From Bacteriovoracaceae bacterium UBA6200 (GTDB taxonomy: Bacteria > Bdellovibrionota > Bacteriovoracia > Bacteriovoracales > Bacteriovoracaceae), in assembly GCA_002422605.1 (NCBI GenBank), contig DISW01000012.1:1-64000 (forward strand): a stretch of 64,000 nt of DNA, read 5' to 3'. Below are positions 52,732 through 61,900 of this stretch, piece after piece (position 1 is the stretch's first letter; every line of letters begins with the position of its first letter). Under the pieces are notes generated by a model. That model was not told where the DNA came from. It worked only from the letters and a program-made list of their open reading frames with translations, and did no database searches. The translations under genes and the position numbers were made by a program.

Positions 52732-53320
52732 GAAACGGTTCTGGTCTTAAGGAAAAATGCCACCATTCCTGAAAAAAGTTTCGAAACCCCTCGCCTCCCA
52801 TCAATGTCTTTAGAAGTGTTCGATTTTTTCTTTGTTCTTCTGTTATTAGTGGAGAATCTGTGTGTGAGGTTTCGTGGAAGAAATCAAAGATACTGCCCAT
52901 ATCTAATTCTTGACCGGTTTTAAGATCAACCAGGGTCAGATCCACGGCACTTCCGCGGGAGTGAGATGATTGCTTCGCGATAAATTCCTTCTCAAATAAA
53001 TCCAGTCGGGAAAAAGTTGGATAGTAGCGGGCCTTAAGCTCCGGATTTGTTTCAGGCCTTTGTGCCCATTCCTGAAAGAAGGAAACGGCCTTAACCGGCC
53101 GGTAAGCATCAAATATCTTGAGTGATAATTCTTGAGAGAGTGCTTTTACTTGAACCCTCCCTAAAGCTTCAGCTGATGATCTTGCCATGAAGGCCTTAGT
53201 GGCCTTATAGCCCGGAACAATTTCTCCAGTGAAGTTGTGGATAGTACTATAGTCAACCTGAATAATAATTTCAGGACACACTTCTTCCAGAGAAACGAAT
53301 TCAGGATGCATCTTATTCAT
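52700..53320 (-). CDS. VanX-like D-Ala-D-Ala dipeptidase
   Basis: 206 residues from ATG 53320 (ATG 53311 is the alternative; no clear SD). The VanX/DdpX zinc peptidase marks are DAYRPVKAV, SSHSRGSAVDLTL (His and Asp ligands), DMGSIFDFF, and EWWHF with the last His. Such enzymes cut D-Ala-D-Ala, either for recycling or to alter the precursor pool. It begins at the end of the DUF4105 gene, so both are probably one transcript acting on the wall. Confidence 0.87.
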   Translation of the reverse strand: MNKMHPEFVSLEEVCPEIIIQVDYSTIHNFTGEIVPGYKATKAFMARSSAEALGRVQVKALSQELSLKIFDAYRPVKAVSFFQEWAQRPETNPELKARYYPTFSRLDLFEKEFIAKQSSHSRGSAVDLTLVDLKTGQELDMGSIFDFFHETSHTDSPLITEEQRKNRTLLKTLMGGEGFRNFFQEWWHFSLRPEPFPNQSFDFDIE

Positions 53321-55196
53321 AAAAGTAATGAAGGGATAATTCTCCAAAAGGAAGCCACTTTCGCTCTCTTTCGATTCCTCCCCCTTTCACTCCAAGTGAT
53401 ACTTTATCCGTCATGTGGTGGCGAAGCTCGAACTCATTCCACCATTCATAATCCTGAAAAATTTTCTTATGTTCATAGGTGTTGAAGTGATAAAACGAGG
53501 TAAGACCTGCAATCCACTTATCAGAAAACTTATAACGCCCAAAAAACTTAGGGCCTAAACCCAAACGGTAATTATTCTCAAATTGAGACTGAAGATTCAG
53601 TTCACCATTAATCAAAAAGGAAAGAAGTAATTTCCCTTTCAGGAGCTGGATGCTATTTCCCGCCGAGCCATTAACGAATCCGGCAGGACAGTTCAGACAG
53701 GTTAATCTTCGGAGCTGCTTCATACCAAGGTCAATTTCCCAGGAGATAGGAGAAGCCCAGAAGTTTTGCTCGGCATAGTTTTTGATATTAAAAAGAGAGA
53801 ACTCATTTAGAACGAACTTCGGATCACGATAGTTTTGCTCCTGAAGTTCAAATGAGATTTTACCAATCTCAAGCTGTGCTTCCTTAAGAGAACCAGCAGG
53901 AGGATCTAAAACATCATGCAAAGCTGGTCTAAATTCTATTTTTAAACTTTTTCCGAACTGATCGTAGTAGTTCTCACTAAAGATCCAGCGGGTTGGTGAG
54001 TGACTATAGGCCGGAGAATCTTTCCTGGTTTTCTCTGGATCTAAAACGTCCGTTGTAATCACAGGATTATCGGCCCGGGCCTTTAGAATATTAGATTTAA
54101 TTTCTTTGGTAACAGAATCATCTTTTAAAATCTTTTCGAAATTGTAGTAATCGAATGCTTCAATCGATACATCCAGGATATCAGCAGCTTTTTGATTACT
54201 GATGCCACTAATTAATGAATTTGTTTCTTTCGGTTGAGCCGCAATTCTTTTTGCCAGGACTAGCTCTTTATCATCTAAATCTTCAGAAAGTCGGGTCAAT
54301 TTTGAATAAGTCGACTCGCGTCTCTTCCCCTCTTCAATCAGACCTTTATTATGAAGTAAGCGAACCGTATCCGCAGGAATGGTGTAATGAGAGTAATTTT
54401 CAGTGAGATTAAGACTTGGTCTGGCCACATCAATGATACTCAAAAGATGGTAGGAACAGTTTTCGTGGAAATAGAAGTAATCAAAATGAGCACTTCCTAA
54501 TTCCCAGACGTGATCCACCATTTCTAAGACTTCAGGCATGGTTAATTTTAAGTCGTATGACCAAAGATCGCGGAATTCGAAATTACTGTATTCACGGATT
54601 TTGTAATAATAAGGGATGGCCGCGAATTCCCCTATGAATCCACCGAAGAGACCTTTAACAGCATAGAGAAAGGGATTGTTCTCTTTTGCCTGGGCGGCGT
54701 AATTAATTCCATAATCCAACATTTCAGTTTCGTTCTTGTCATCATAGCGGCTGAGGCGCAGCAAAGTATGACCAAATGCCGAATTAGGATTAGTTAAATA
54801 ATAAGAGGAGAAAACAATACTCGCTCTTTTAGCAGCAAGCTTTGAAAAGAAATTGATATAGTTTTCGCAACCGGAGAAGTTCGCTTTCCACGGCATACCC
54901 AACTGCTGATTAAGCCATTTATAGCGCAAAGGAAATTTGCAGATAGCATGGTTATTGTCTGGTTGAGTCGTCTCCCCAAATACCTCAATCGACTTTTCAA
55001 GCTCAAGGAGAGGATTCTTCTTACCTTCTTTATGTATAAAGAATTTAGGTGAATCGGCTTCACTCTCGTAATGACCAAAAAAACTTTTTTTATAATGTAA
55101 GAGCTTAATCCACTTCGGTGAATGGGCCAATGAAGCTGCATCATTTTTTGCCAGAGTAGGGAAAGAGATTAGAAAAAGAACTAGAAATAAGTGCAT
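53313..55196 (-). CDS. DUF4105 (Lnb N-terminal type) protein with C-terminal beta domain
   Basis: 627 residues with a signal peptide. The first half carries the DUF4105/Lnb domain: FSSYYLTNPNSAFGHTLLRL, YDLKLTMPEVLEMVDHVWELG, and FYFHENCSYHLLSIID, where the His and Cys look like a papain/NlpC-type pair. Lnb family proteins include lipoprotein N-acyltransferases. The second half (about 400-627) is strand-rich (YRLGLGPKFFGRYKF, FELRHHMTDKVSLGVKGG) and could be an outer-membrane beta-barrel. The start codon is inside a hairpin. Confidence 0.78.
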   Translation of the reverse strand: MHLFLVLFLISFPTLAKNDAASLAHSPKWIKLLHYKKSFFGHYESEADSPKFFIHKEGKKNPLLELEKSIEVFGETTQPDNNHAICKFPLRYKWLNQQLGMPWKANFSGCENYINFFSKLAAKRASIVFSSYYLTNPNSAFGHTLLRLSRYDDKNETEMLDYGINYAAQAKENNPFLYAVKGLFGGFIGEFAAIPYYYKIREYSNFEFRDLWSYDLKLTMPEVLEMVDHVWELGSAHFDYFYFHENCSYHLLSIIDVARPSLNLTENYSHYTIPADTVRLLHNKGLIEEGKRRESTYSKLTRLSEDLDDKELVLAKRIAAQPKETNSLISGISNQKAADILDVSIEAFDYYNFEKILKDDSVTKEIKSNILKARADNPVITTDVLDPEKTRKDSPAYSHSPTRWIFSENYYDQFGKSLKIEFRPALHDVLDPPAGSLKEAQLEIGKISFELQEQNYRDPKFVLNEFSLFNIKNYAEQNFWASPISWEIDLGMKQLRRLTCLNCPAGFVNGSAGNSIQLLKGKLLLSFLINGELNLQSQFENNYRLGLGPKFFGRYKFSDKWIAGLTSFYHFNTYEHKKIFQDYEWWNEFELRHHMTDKVSLGVKGGGIERERKWLPFGELSLHYFYE

Positions 55197-55225
55197 GGGA
55201 CCTGCTAGTTAGTAACAGGTCCCAT
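55195..55225 (-). promoter_or_regulatory. Hairpin enclosing the start codon of the DUF4105 gene
   Basis: On the minus strand: ATGGGACCTG, 11-nt loop, CAGGTCCCAT, with the last AT of the arm being part of the ATG. The stem is perfect over ten pairs. It lies between the DUF3015 stop and the DUF4105 start. No T-run follows, so translation control is at least as likely as termination. Confidence 0.6.
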
Positions 55226-55233
55226 TATAGAAA

Positions 55234-55698
55234 TTAGATCTGAGTGTTGCAAGTAGTAGAAGCAACAGTATTGATGTTGTGAGTGATCTCTTTAGAAGAA
55301 GAATCTGTAGAAGCGAAGATCGAAGAATAGTTAGACTTCAATGCTTGGCCGAACTCCATAGAGTTAGCACAACCGTAAACTTTTGAAAGACCAACAATCG
55401 TCTCACCGTTACCACGAGCGATATCGTTAGCAAGAGCTACTTTGTTAGCTTCAACATAAGCCTCAGCCTGACCTACTTTTAGAGGAGCTGGAGAATCACA
55501 GTTTGAAGTACCAAGAGTGATAGCAATAGTTTGGAAACCAGTACCGTTTGTAGTAGCAGCAAGAACTTGCTTCCACCAAGTCTGATCACCTTCGAAAACC
55601 ATAGAACCAAGACCGCAACCAGCTGAGCCGTATTTCGCAGCAAAAGCAGAAGAAGTCATAAGAGCAGCAGCCGCAACAACAACCAATAGTTTTTTCAT
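55234..55698 (-). CDS. DUF3015 exported protein
   Basis: 154 residues with a signal peptide (cleavage after SAFA) and the DUF3015 signature YGSAGCGLGSMVFEG, LAATTNGTGFQT and ITLGTSNCD. Four cysteines (GCGLG, NCDSP, YGCANS, TTCNT) can form two disulfides. Function is unknown. SD GGAGTAAGG precedes the ATG. It may share a transcript with the DUF4105 and VanX-like genes. Confidence 0.85.
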   Translation of the reverse strand: MKKLLVVVAAAALMTSSAFAAKYGSAGCGLGSMVFEGDQTWWKQVLAATTNGTGFQTIAITLGTSNCDSPAPLKVGQAEAYVEANKVALANDIARGNGETIVGLSKVYGCANSMEFGQALKSNYSSIFASTDSSSKEITHNINTVASTTCNTQI

Positions 55699-55824
55699 TC
55701 CTTACTCCATTGTTAAGGTTTAGTTTTGAACAAAAACATTCCTATCCATTATCCGGCGGAAGGCTTTAAGTTCAATAGGAATTTTCTAAAGATTTCTTTT
55801 CCTGACTGTTACTGTCTGAGAAGT

Positions 55825-56352
55825 TTAAAGATCTTTGAAGTGATTTATAGTGAGGTACGTTAAACGCAGACGCTTCTCAATCGTCTCATCCAACATTAAG
55901 AGTAGTTCTTCCAGCTCAAAGGTTAATCCAATATCTGAAACAAACTTATCTGCTTCAACCTCCGCCATTAATGACTCACCAGGCTTTCCTTCCAGCTCAT
56001 AAAGGACGAAGGCCAGCTCATGGGCCAGGTAGGCCACGGCACTCTTCTTATTTGAATCGAGAAGTTTCTGGAATTCAGGGAAAACCACAATTGTATTGCT
56101 GAACATACTGGCGCTTGTCAGAGAGTTTTGAAGATCCTGATTTGGGACAAACACCACTGGTGTTTGACTCATCATTGATTCAAGAAGACCTGCCGGAAGA
56201 TGAGCAAAGAGTTTATCGAAATGTGCTTTCGCCTGGGAATTCGCAATCCATAGATGTTCCGGCTGAGAGTAGAAGTGAGCGATGAAGTTTTTACGAATGT
56301 GGGATTTATTAGAACGATCTTTCGAAAGAAACTTTTGAATTAAATTCATCAT
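55825..56352 (-). CDS. Protein with a degenerate HExxH metalloprotease motif
   Basis: 175 residues, no signal peptide. It has AYLAHELAFVLYELEG followed 13 residues later by AEVEADKFVSD. This is the layout of M48/M78-type metallopeptidases (HExxH plus a distant ExxAD), but the second His is Phe (HELAF), so one zinc ligand is gone. It may be a non-catalytic relative. I do not recognise the rest. ATG 56352 or 56349; the SD (GAGGTG) is inside a hairpin arm. Confidence 0.55.
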   Translation of the reverse strand: MMNLIQKFLSKDRSNKSHIRKNFIAHFYSQPEHLWIANSQAKAHFDKLFAHLPAGLLESMMSQTPVVFVPNQDLQNSLTSASMFSNTIVVFPEFQKLLDSNKKSAVAYLAHELAFVLYELEGKPGESLMAEVEADKFVSDIGLTFELEELLLMLDETIEKRLRLTYLTINHFKDL

Positions 56353-56392
56353 GACATCACCTCTTACCTTCTTTTCGGTTAGAGGTGATGTC
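56353..56392 (-). promoter_or_regulatory. Hairpin that sequesters the SD of the HELAF-protein gene
   Basis: On the minus strand: GACATCACCTCT, 16-nt loop, AGAGGTGATGTC, directly followed by the ATG. The 12-bp stem is perfect. The SD GAGGTG is in the 3' arm, so it would be hidden when the hairpin forms. It lies between the stop of the upstream gene (56405) and this start. Confidence 0.65.
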
Positions 56393-56404
56393 TCTTAAGG
56401 AAAA

Positions 56405-56683
56405 TTATTGGAAAGGCTGCTCATCAAATTCAGCTACGATGTTTACCTGACCTTGGTATTTTTCTCCGATAACATTTAATAAATCATCGGGTATTTTCGA
56501 AGCACGGTACTTCTTCCCGTTAGTTGTTCTGATCCAGAATCCATTCAATAACTTGTCACCGCTCGAAATGCGAATAGGCTTGATTGAAATGATATGGTCA
56601 AGATTAAATAAGATTTCAACTTCCTCCCCTTCCTGGCCATTAACCGGTTTGGATTGAAAGATAGTGAACTTTTGAAACTTCAT
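56405..56683 (-). CDS. Small hypothetical protein
   Basis: 92 residues, no signal peptide. Beta-rich with segments KFTIFQSKP, VEILFNLDHIISIKPIRIS and GFWIRTTNGKKYRASK, a pattern seen in small immunoglobulin- or SH3-like folds. I do not recognise it. The SD AAGGAG precedes the ATG. It starts 33 nt from the divergent esterase gene. Confidence 0.65.
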   Translation of the reverse strand: MKFQKFTIFQSKPVNGQEGEEVEILFNLDHIISIKPIRISSGDKLLNGFWIRTTNGKKYRASKIPDDLLNVIGEKYQGQVNIVAEFDEQPFQ

Positions 56684-56716
56684 AGAGACTCCTTAAAGCA
56701 ATGGAGTTATTTTATA

Positions 56717-57433
56717 GTGGATAAATTCACTTGGGGTTATAAGGATAAGATTTTGAAAATTTTACAGGAAACTTCAGAAGAAAAATGGAAATTCACCTCC
56801 TTTGCCCACATGGAGGGAGTCGTCCGGCGGGTAGATAACCCACAGGAAGTGTTCTTGCTTCTCCATGGTTTAGGAGAACGGGGCAAACGCATCTACAGAA
56901 AACTGCTCCCCTATCTTCCTAAAAACGCTCTGGTGATTGCTCCTAATGGTCCTTTTCCTATTCCTCGCCACAAGGAAGGAAGAATGGATTATGGGCATGC
57001 CTGGTACTTTTACGACAAAGCCGAGGGCAAGTATTTTCTTAACCAGGACCTCGCCCGCTTTTGGCTAAGGGACCTTTTAAAGATAGAAAATCCGAAAGCC
57101 CTACCAGTAACCATTATTGGCTTCTCTCAAGGAGGCTATCTCGCCCCTCTTGCAGGAATGGCCATTCTAGAAACAAAACTCGTCATTGGATTAGGATGTG
57201 AATTCCGCCATACACTGATTCAAACCATTCCTCCTTTTCCCATGCATGCAGTTCACGGAGACCGGGACGAAATCATTCCTTCAAGCATGGCCATGAATGA
57301 GATAAGAAAACTGAATGATCATGGAATAAAAGTGGATTGGCATTTAGTCAGTAACACCGGACATGAAATCAGCAATGGAATGGGTATCGCGGTAAAATCG
57401 ATTTTGGAGAAATATGGAAAAAGAAGTTTATAA
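56717..57433 (+). CDS. Alpha/beta-hydrolase, carboxylesterase/phospholipase type
   Basis: 238 residues from GTG 56717, chosen since GGAG is 11 nt upstream and an earlier start would lie over the divergent gene; the N-terminus is uncertain. It has the oxyanion region LLLHGLGERG, the nucleophile Ser in GFSQGGYLAP, Asp in GDRDEIIP and His in NTGHEIS. It is in the carboxylesterase/phospholipase group. The substrate is unknown. Its last 20 nt overlap the Nudix gene. Confidence 0.82.
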   Translation: MDKFTWGYKDKILKILQETSEEKWKFTSFAHMEGVVRRVDNPQEVFLLLHGLGERGKRIYRKLLPYLPKNALVIAPNGPFPIPRHKEGRMDYGHAWYFYDKAEGKYFLNQDLARFWLRDLLKIENPKALPVTIIGFSQGGYLAPLAGMAILETKLVIGLGCEFRHTLIQTIPPFPMHAVHGDRDEIIPSSMAMNEIRKLNDHGIKVDWHLVSNTGHEISNGMGIAVKSILEKYGKRSL

Positions 57434-57926
57434 AGGTCAGATCGTCAGAGTGACAGAAGAGAAAATTGATAACGTGAATTGGGAGAGAGTTTATCTACCC
57501 GATGGAGTCATTGTCTTTCCAATTACGAGCGATGGTAAAATCATTCTAATTAAAGAGAAGCGACCTCACGAAAATCCCCAGATTAGAATCAAAGCAGTGA
57601 CAGGAATTTTGGAACACGATAAAGGGACTCCTGAAGAAAACGCTCAAAGAGAGATGCAGGAAGAGATAGGCCTAAGGGCCAGTCGTTTAGAGTTATTATG
57701 GTCACAAAAAGGTAGTGGAACAGTTAACAGCCATCAGTATTTCTTCATTGCCCATGATCTTGTTCCAGATAAATTGCCCAATCCCGATGGGGAAGAAATG
57801 ATTATGGAGCTTATCGAATATTCGCCTCAGGAGTTATTAGAAGCGGTTCTCAAGCATGAATTGAAATGGAGCTTATCTACTTTAGGCATTTTTCGGCTAC
57901 TGCAGCATCTAGGAGCAATGGGTTAA
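57414..57926 (+). CDS. Nudix hydrolase
   Basis: 170 residues. The Nudix box is near residues 63-86, ending REMQEEIGL, so the catalytic glutamates are present. Compared with the usual GX5EX7REUXEEXGU, the first Glu is absent and one residue is inserted (GILEHDKGTPEENAQ). ADP-ribose-type pyrophosphatases are the closest pattern. It overlaps the esterase gene by 20 nt, so both are in one operon. The exact nucleotide substrate is unknown. Confidence 0.85.
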   Translation: MEKEVYKGQIVRVTEEKIDNVNWERVYLPDGVIVFPITSDGKIILIKEKRPHENPQIRIKAVTGILEHDKGTPEENAQREMQEEIGLRASRLELLWSQKGSGTVNSHQYFFIAHDLVPDKLPNPDGEEMIMELIEYSPQELLEAVLKHELKWSLSTLGIFRLLQHLGAMG

Positions 57927-57978
57927 CTTATTGATTTTATGTTTACCCTTAAAAACAAAACAGTTATTATTAAAACAT

Positions 57979-58007
57979 TTGTTAGATAGACCGAACAGGT
58001 GTATACT
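57979..58007 (+). promoter_or_regulatory. Sigma70-type promoter of bfd
   Basis: TTGTTA, 17-nt spacer, TATACT, with transcription likely to start near 58014 and the bfd ATG at 58031. Both boxes are near consensus. Confidence 0.7.
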
Positions 58008-58030
58008 GGTTCTCAGTTAAGAGGATTAAT

Positions 58031-58237
58031 ATGTATATCTGCATCTGCAAAGGCATTACCGATAAGCAAATTCAAGAAGCCGTGACTTCTCGTAATAGCA
58101 ATAATCCTAAAGAGATTCTTAAGGCCCTGGGTGTCGGAACTGACTGTGGAACTTGTGTTGAAGACGCTGTGAACACTCTGTTAGAACAAAACGCAAGAAC
58201 TCCTATCGAAATGAAAGACACTTCAAACAACTCTTAG
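58031..58237 (+). CDS. bfd: Bacterioferritin-associated ferredoxin
   Basis: 68 residues. The [2Fe-2S] ligands are Cys4, Cys6, and the pair in GTDCGTCVEDA, matching Bfd. It reduces and releases iron from bacterioferritin. The SD is AGAGGA. It stands directly before bfr, as often found. The C-terminal tail (about 15 residues) is polar. Confidence 0.93.
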   Translation: MYICICKGITDKQIQEAVTSRNSNNPKEILKALGVGTDCGTCVEDAVNTLLEQNARTPIEMKDTSNNS

Positions 58238-58252
58238 GTCTGTTGAACTTTT

Positions 58253-58281
58253 TTGATTGTTCATGATCTATCTCATACAAT
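58253..58281 (+). promoter_or_regulatory. Probable promoter of bfr
   Basis: TTGATT, 17-nt spacer, TACAAT, ending 33 nt before the bfr ATG. It suggests that bfr has its own promoter besides readthrough from bfd. Confidence 0.55.
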
Positions 58282-58314
58282 TACTACACTACACACTGAT
58301 TCCATGAGGTGATT

Positions 58315-58800
58315 ATGAAAGGTTCTCAGGCAATTATCGACGCATTAAATTCAGTTCTTACAAAAGAGCTAACCGCTATCAACCAATATTTTCTTCACGC
58401 TCGTATGCTTCAGAATTGGGGCCTTGAAAAAATCGGTAAGCTTGAATATGAAGCTTCGATTGATGAAATGAAACATGCGGATATGGTTATTAAACGCATT
58501 CTTTTCCTGGAAGGTCTTCCTAATCTTCAAAAATTAGACAAGCTAAGAATTGGTCAGAACATCGCTGAAGTTTTAGAAGCTGACCTTGCGGTGGAAAACG
58601 AAGCCGTTCCTCATCTAAAAAAATGTATTCAACTAGCAGAATCTGAGCACGACTATGCATCTCGTGATTTGTTCCTGACGATTTTAAAATCTGAAGAGCA
58701 TCACATTGATTGGTTGGAGACTCAGAGAGATCTTCTTAAAGCTGTTGGTATGCAAAACTATCTTCAGTCGCAGATGGATCCGGATAAGGGTGCTGATTAA
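58315..58800 (+). CDS. bfr: Bacterioferritin
   Basis: 161 residues from ATG 58315, chosen because GAGGTG is 5 nt upstream; the in-frame GTG 58309 would lie inside the SD. It has the four-helix ferritin with ferroxidase Glu and His residues in KELTAINQYFLHA, EYEASIDEMKHAD, AVENEAVPHL and SEEHHIDWLETQ. The heme-binding Met is probably the one in EMKHADM. It stores iron as mineral. It ends at a strong terminator. Confidence 0.95.
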   Translation: MKGSQAIIDALNSVLTKELTAINQYFLHARMLQNWGLEKIGKLEYEASIDEMKHADMVIKRILFLEGLPNLQKLDKLRIGQNIAEVLEADLAVENEAVPHLKKCIQLAESEHDYASRDLFLTILKSEEHHIDWLETQRDLLKAVGMQNYLQSQMDPDKGAD

Positions 58801-58814
58801 TTTTTTAAAGTTGT

Positions 58815-58842
58815 AGGCCTGCAGATTGCGGGCCTTTTTTTT
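58815..58842 (+). terminator. Intrinsic terminator after bfr
   Basis: 8-bp stem AGGCCTGC/GCGGGCCT (one wobble) with loop AGATT, followed by a run of eight T. Confidence 0.9.
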
Positions 58843-58846
58843 CTAT

Positions 58847-58884
58847 TTAACTTTGCACGGGGTTTAAATCCCGCACAAAGTTAA
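58847..58884. repeat. Hairpin with a symmetric internal loop
   Basis: Outer stem TTAACTTTG/CAAAGTTAA (9 bp), a 2x2 CA/CA internal loop, inner stem CGGG/CCCG and an 8-nt loop. It lies in the 156-nt gap between bfr and the fibre gene, which end towards each other. It could be a bidirectional transcript end or RNA-stability element. Confidence 0.5.
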
Positions 58885-58998
58885 GAGCTAAAACTGTTAA
58901 GAGAAATTAGCGTTGTTAATAACTATTCTAATCGCTTTTGGACTTTTTGTTACTTAAGATTTCCTGAAGGAACTCTGCTAAAACAGTCAAGAATTTAA

Positions 58999-61900
58999 TT
59001 AAGGAGTTTCGGCTGCAGGTGCTCGCTCCTGCTCCATCATTCTCTCCATCTTATCCATTCGTTTTAACATTTCTTCATTCTGGTTTCTAAGCAATCGATT
59101 ATCTTCTTCCAACTTGGCAATTCGCTCATGATCACTGAGCCATTTCTCATATAATTCTTTAATCGCTGCAACTACAGGTGAAACGAGTTGGGAATAACTC
59201 ATACTTTTAAATCCCTTAGAATCTGTTTTTACGACTTCTGGTATAATTCTTTCAACTTCCTGAGCAATAAATCCAACTTGTGTTGAATCATCAAAGGACC
59301 GATCTTTCCACACATAAGACACAGAGTTAAGCTTCAAGATTTTTTCTAAGGAGTTCTCCAGAGGAAGAATATTTTCTTTTAATCTTCTGTCAGATACGTT
59401 GGTATAGGCACCTTCACTATTTACATTTCCACCGCGTACATCCAGCTTATAGGCCGGGCTGACGGTTCCAATCCCCACATTACCACTAGCAAGAATTTGT
59501 ATCCCTTTCGTCGATGTCCAGGCCGCTGGCCCAAAGGCCAGATAGATATTAGTTGCAGTAGTACTACTGCCATGGAGTCCCAGTCCGGCCAGGCCACTTG
59601 TGGTTGGATTTAAATCTCCGGTCGGAGTAAATTCCATTCCTCGGGCCCAACCTCCAACTGAAGCTGGTTTTTCCATTATAATTGAGGCGCCTTTAGAAAC
59701 TATATTTCCATTAACCTCTAGTTTACTTCGGGGTTCAGTGGTTCCAATCCCTAAATTACCACCAGTAGTTATTCTCATAGCGGGATTTTCGGCCAAAGTT
59801 GAATCGGCCACATGAAAGTCCATATAATCGAGACCGTAACTTCCATACATAATTGCCCCGCGGACGACATCATCACGTCCGAAGGCCAGTCCGGTTTTAG
59901 CGAACTCTCCACCAGTTCCATAATCCTGAATGGGATTGGAAACTCTTAGGGCCACCGATTCAAGGTTAGATTTTTCACCGGAAACAGATCTGGAAATATG
60001 AAGTGGATGAGTTGGATTGGCCTGACCAATACCAACATTCCCATTTACATCGATTTTTATGCCTTCATTTTCACCATCATTTGATAACCAATGACTTCCG
60101 AGTTTAATGTTTTGGACTGCTGTATGATTTCCCATATGATCATCAGAACCACCGGCAGTAGTCCCTATGCGAACACCCCAAAAACTATTATGAGCATTAC
60201 CCGACCAGGTATCGAGTGAAAAACCCGAAGGGATTTGAAGTCTAGCTTTATCTCCCGCATTGAGATAAACAACACTAGAACTGTTCACAGTCGCATTGGT
60301 GTTACCCGTGCTCACATGATCTGTATATCCTGCGCCCTGATCAATTTGAAGATAGACTCTTTTTCCAACAAGCTCTGCTGACCCAGTATAGAAATGCCAT
60401 CCGAATAAATAATACCCAGGTTTCGGCGCCACGAAAGCATGCTCTGTTGAATTCCAAGCAGAGTGCGAGTCGAACAAGATCGAATTAGGATTAAACACAG
60501 TTGGACCAGTAAAAGAAACTGTTACAGAAGTTGTGCTATGTTGAACTTTAAAGGCTACCCCATCTCCAGCATTCATCGCTGAAACTTTTTCCCAAGCATT
60601 AGTACGATAAACATAAAGATCAGATTCATTGGTATCGTAAACGATTAACCCATTTGAGGGAGAAGCGATAGCATTTCGTTGTACAGTAGTCATACGAGGA
60701 GGAAGAAAGCCTTTGGTTGTTGAAGCAACTTCCAAAGCAGAGCTGGCACTTGGGCTCGCCCCCACTCCTACACTTCCTGTCGAATAAGAAATATTGCTTC
60801 CACTTAAGGTCCATTGCCCACTTGCTGCAAGAGAGGCAATGTTTCCGTCCAGCTTACCAATGGCCGTTTGAATGGAATCACCATTAGAAACAGTTCCTGC
60901 AGAAATACCATATCCAAATAGGAGAGCTCCCCTAGCTGCAGCATCAAAGTTTTGCCAGGTTTTATCTCCACGATAATACTCTGTTATGGCCCCCGTAGTG
61001 ACGGCTCCCTCTTTCGCATTTAATTGAGTCTGGACACTTGAAGTCAGTCCATCGAGATAACTGAATTCGGTATCATCGACAACACCAGTCGATATTTTAT
61101 TGGCCTCAAGGCCTGTGATTGTTGGATTAGGGTAAGTTCCAGATAAATCTCCGCCAGCAGTTCCTGTTGGAGTTGTCGAAGGAGGAGCGACCCAACTCAA
61201 CACTCCTGAGCCATTTGTTTTCAATAAATGGCCATCACTTCCGTCAGCAGATGGAAGTGTGTAAGTAGTATTTCCTGCTGCAGCTGAAGGAGTAAAACCG
61301 ACAAAACCTGAAGTAGCACCACTCAAACGAAGAGTGCCCTTAACATCTAATGTGGACTGGGGATTTGTGGTATTAATCCCAACAAATCCATCAGGCGCAA
61401 TCGTCATTCGTGAGAGTCGGGTTGTTGTTCCAAGTCCCGTGGTACCAAACTCAATGGAAGTTCCTTGAGCGGAGCCTGAAAAGTTCTGGGCCGCTTTCAT
61501 TTCGATTGAAGCGACATTATTCGTAAAATCAGCAGAAGAATAAGAGCCCGCCCCAAAAAGACTCATGAGTCTATCCCCAGCAACTACGGGCAATAAACTT
61601 CCTGCCACTCCTCTGGATTTAGAAAAATGAATTTCTGCACCTTCATTTGTATTCGAAACTTTCTCAGCGAGGATAGTTCCCCATCCTGTCGAGGTAATAT
61701 GAAGTGGCATGACAGGATCATTATTACCAATCCCCACTCGGCCAGCACTGAAATAAATGTCATTTCCATCATCCAGCCACTGGGATGCTTCCCCTGACTT
61801 CAAGTCGACATAGGCCTTAGTCGCCGCATCTTGAGCGAGAGTTGGATCAGCGAGATTAATAATCTTTTTGTTACTTAATGAGATGTCATTAGTGATTTCG

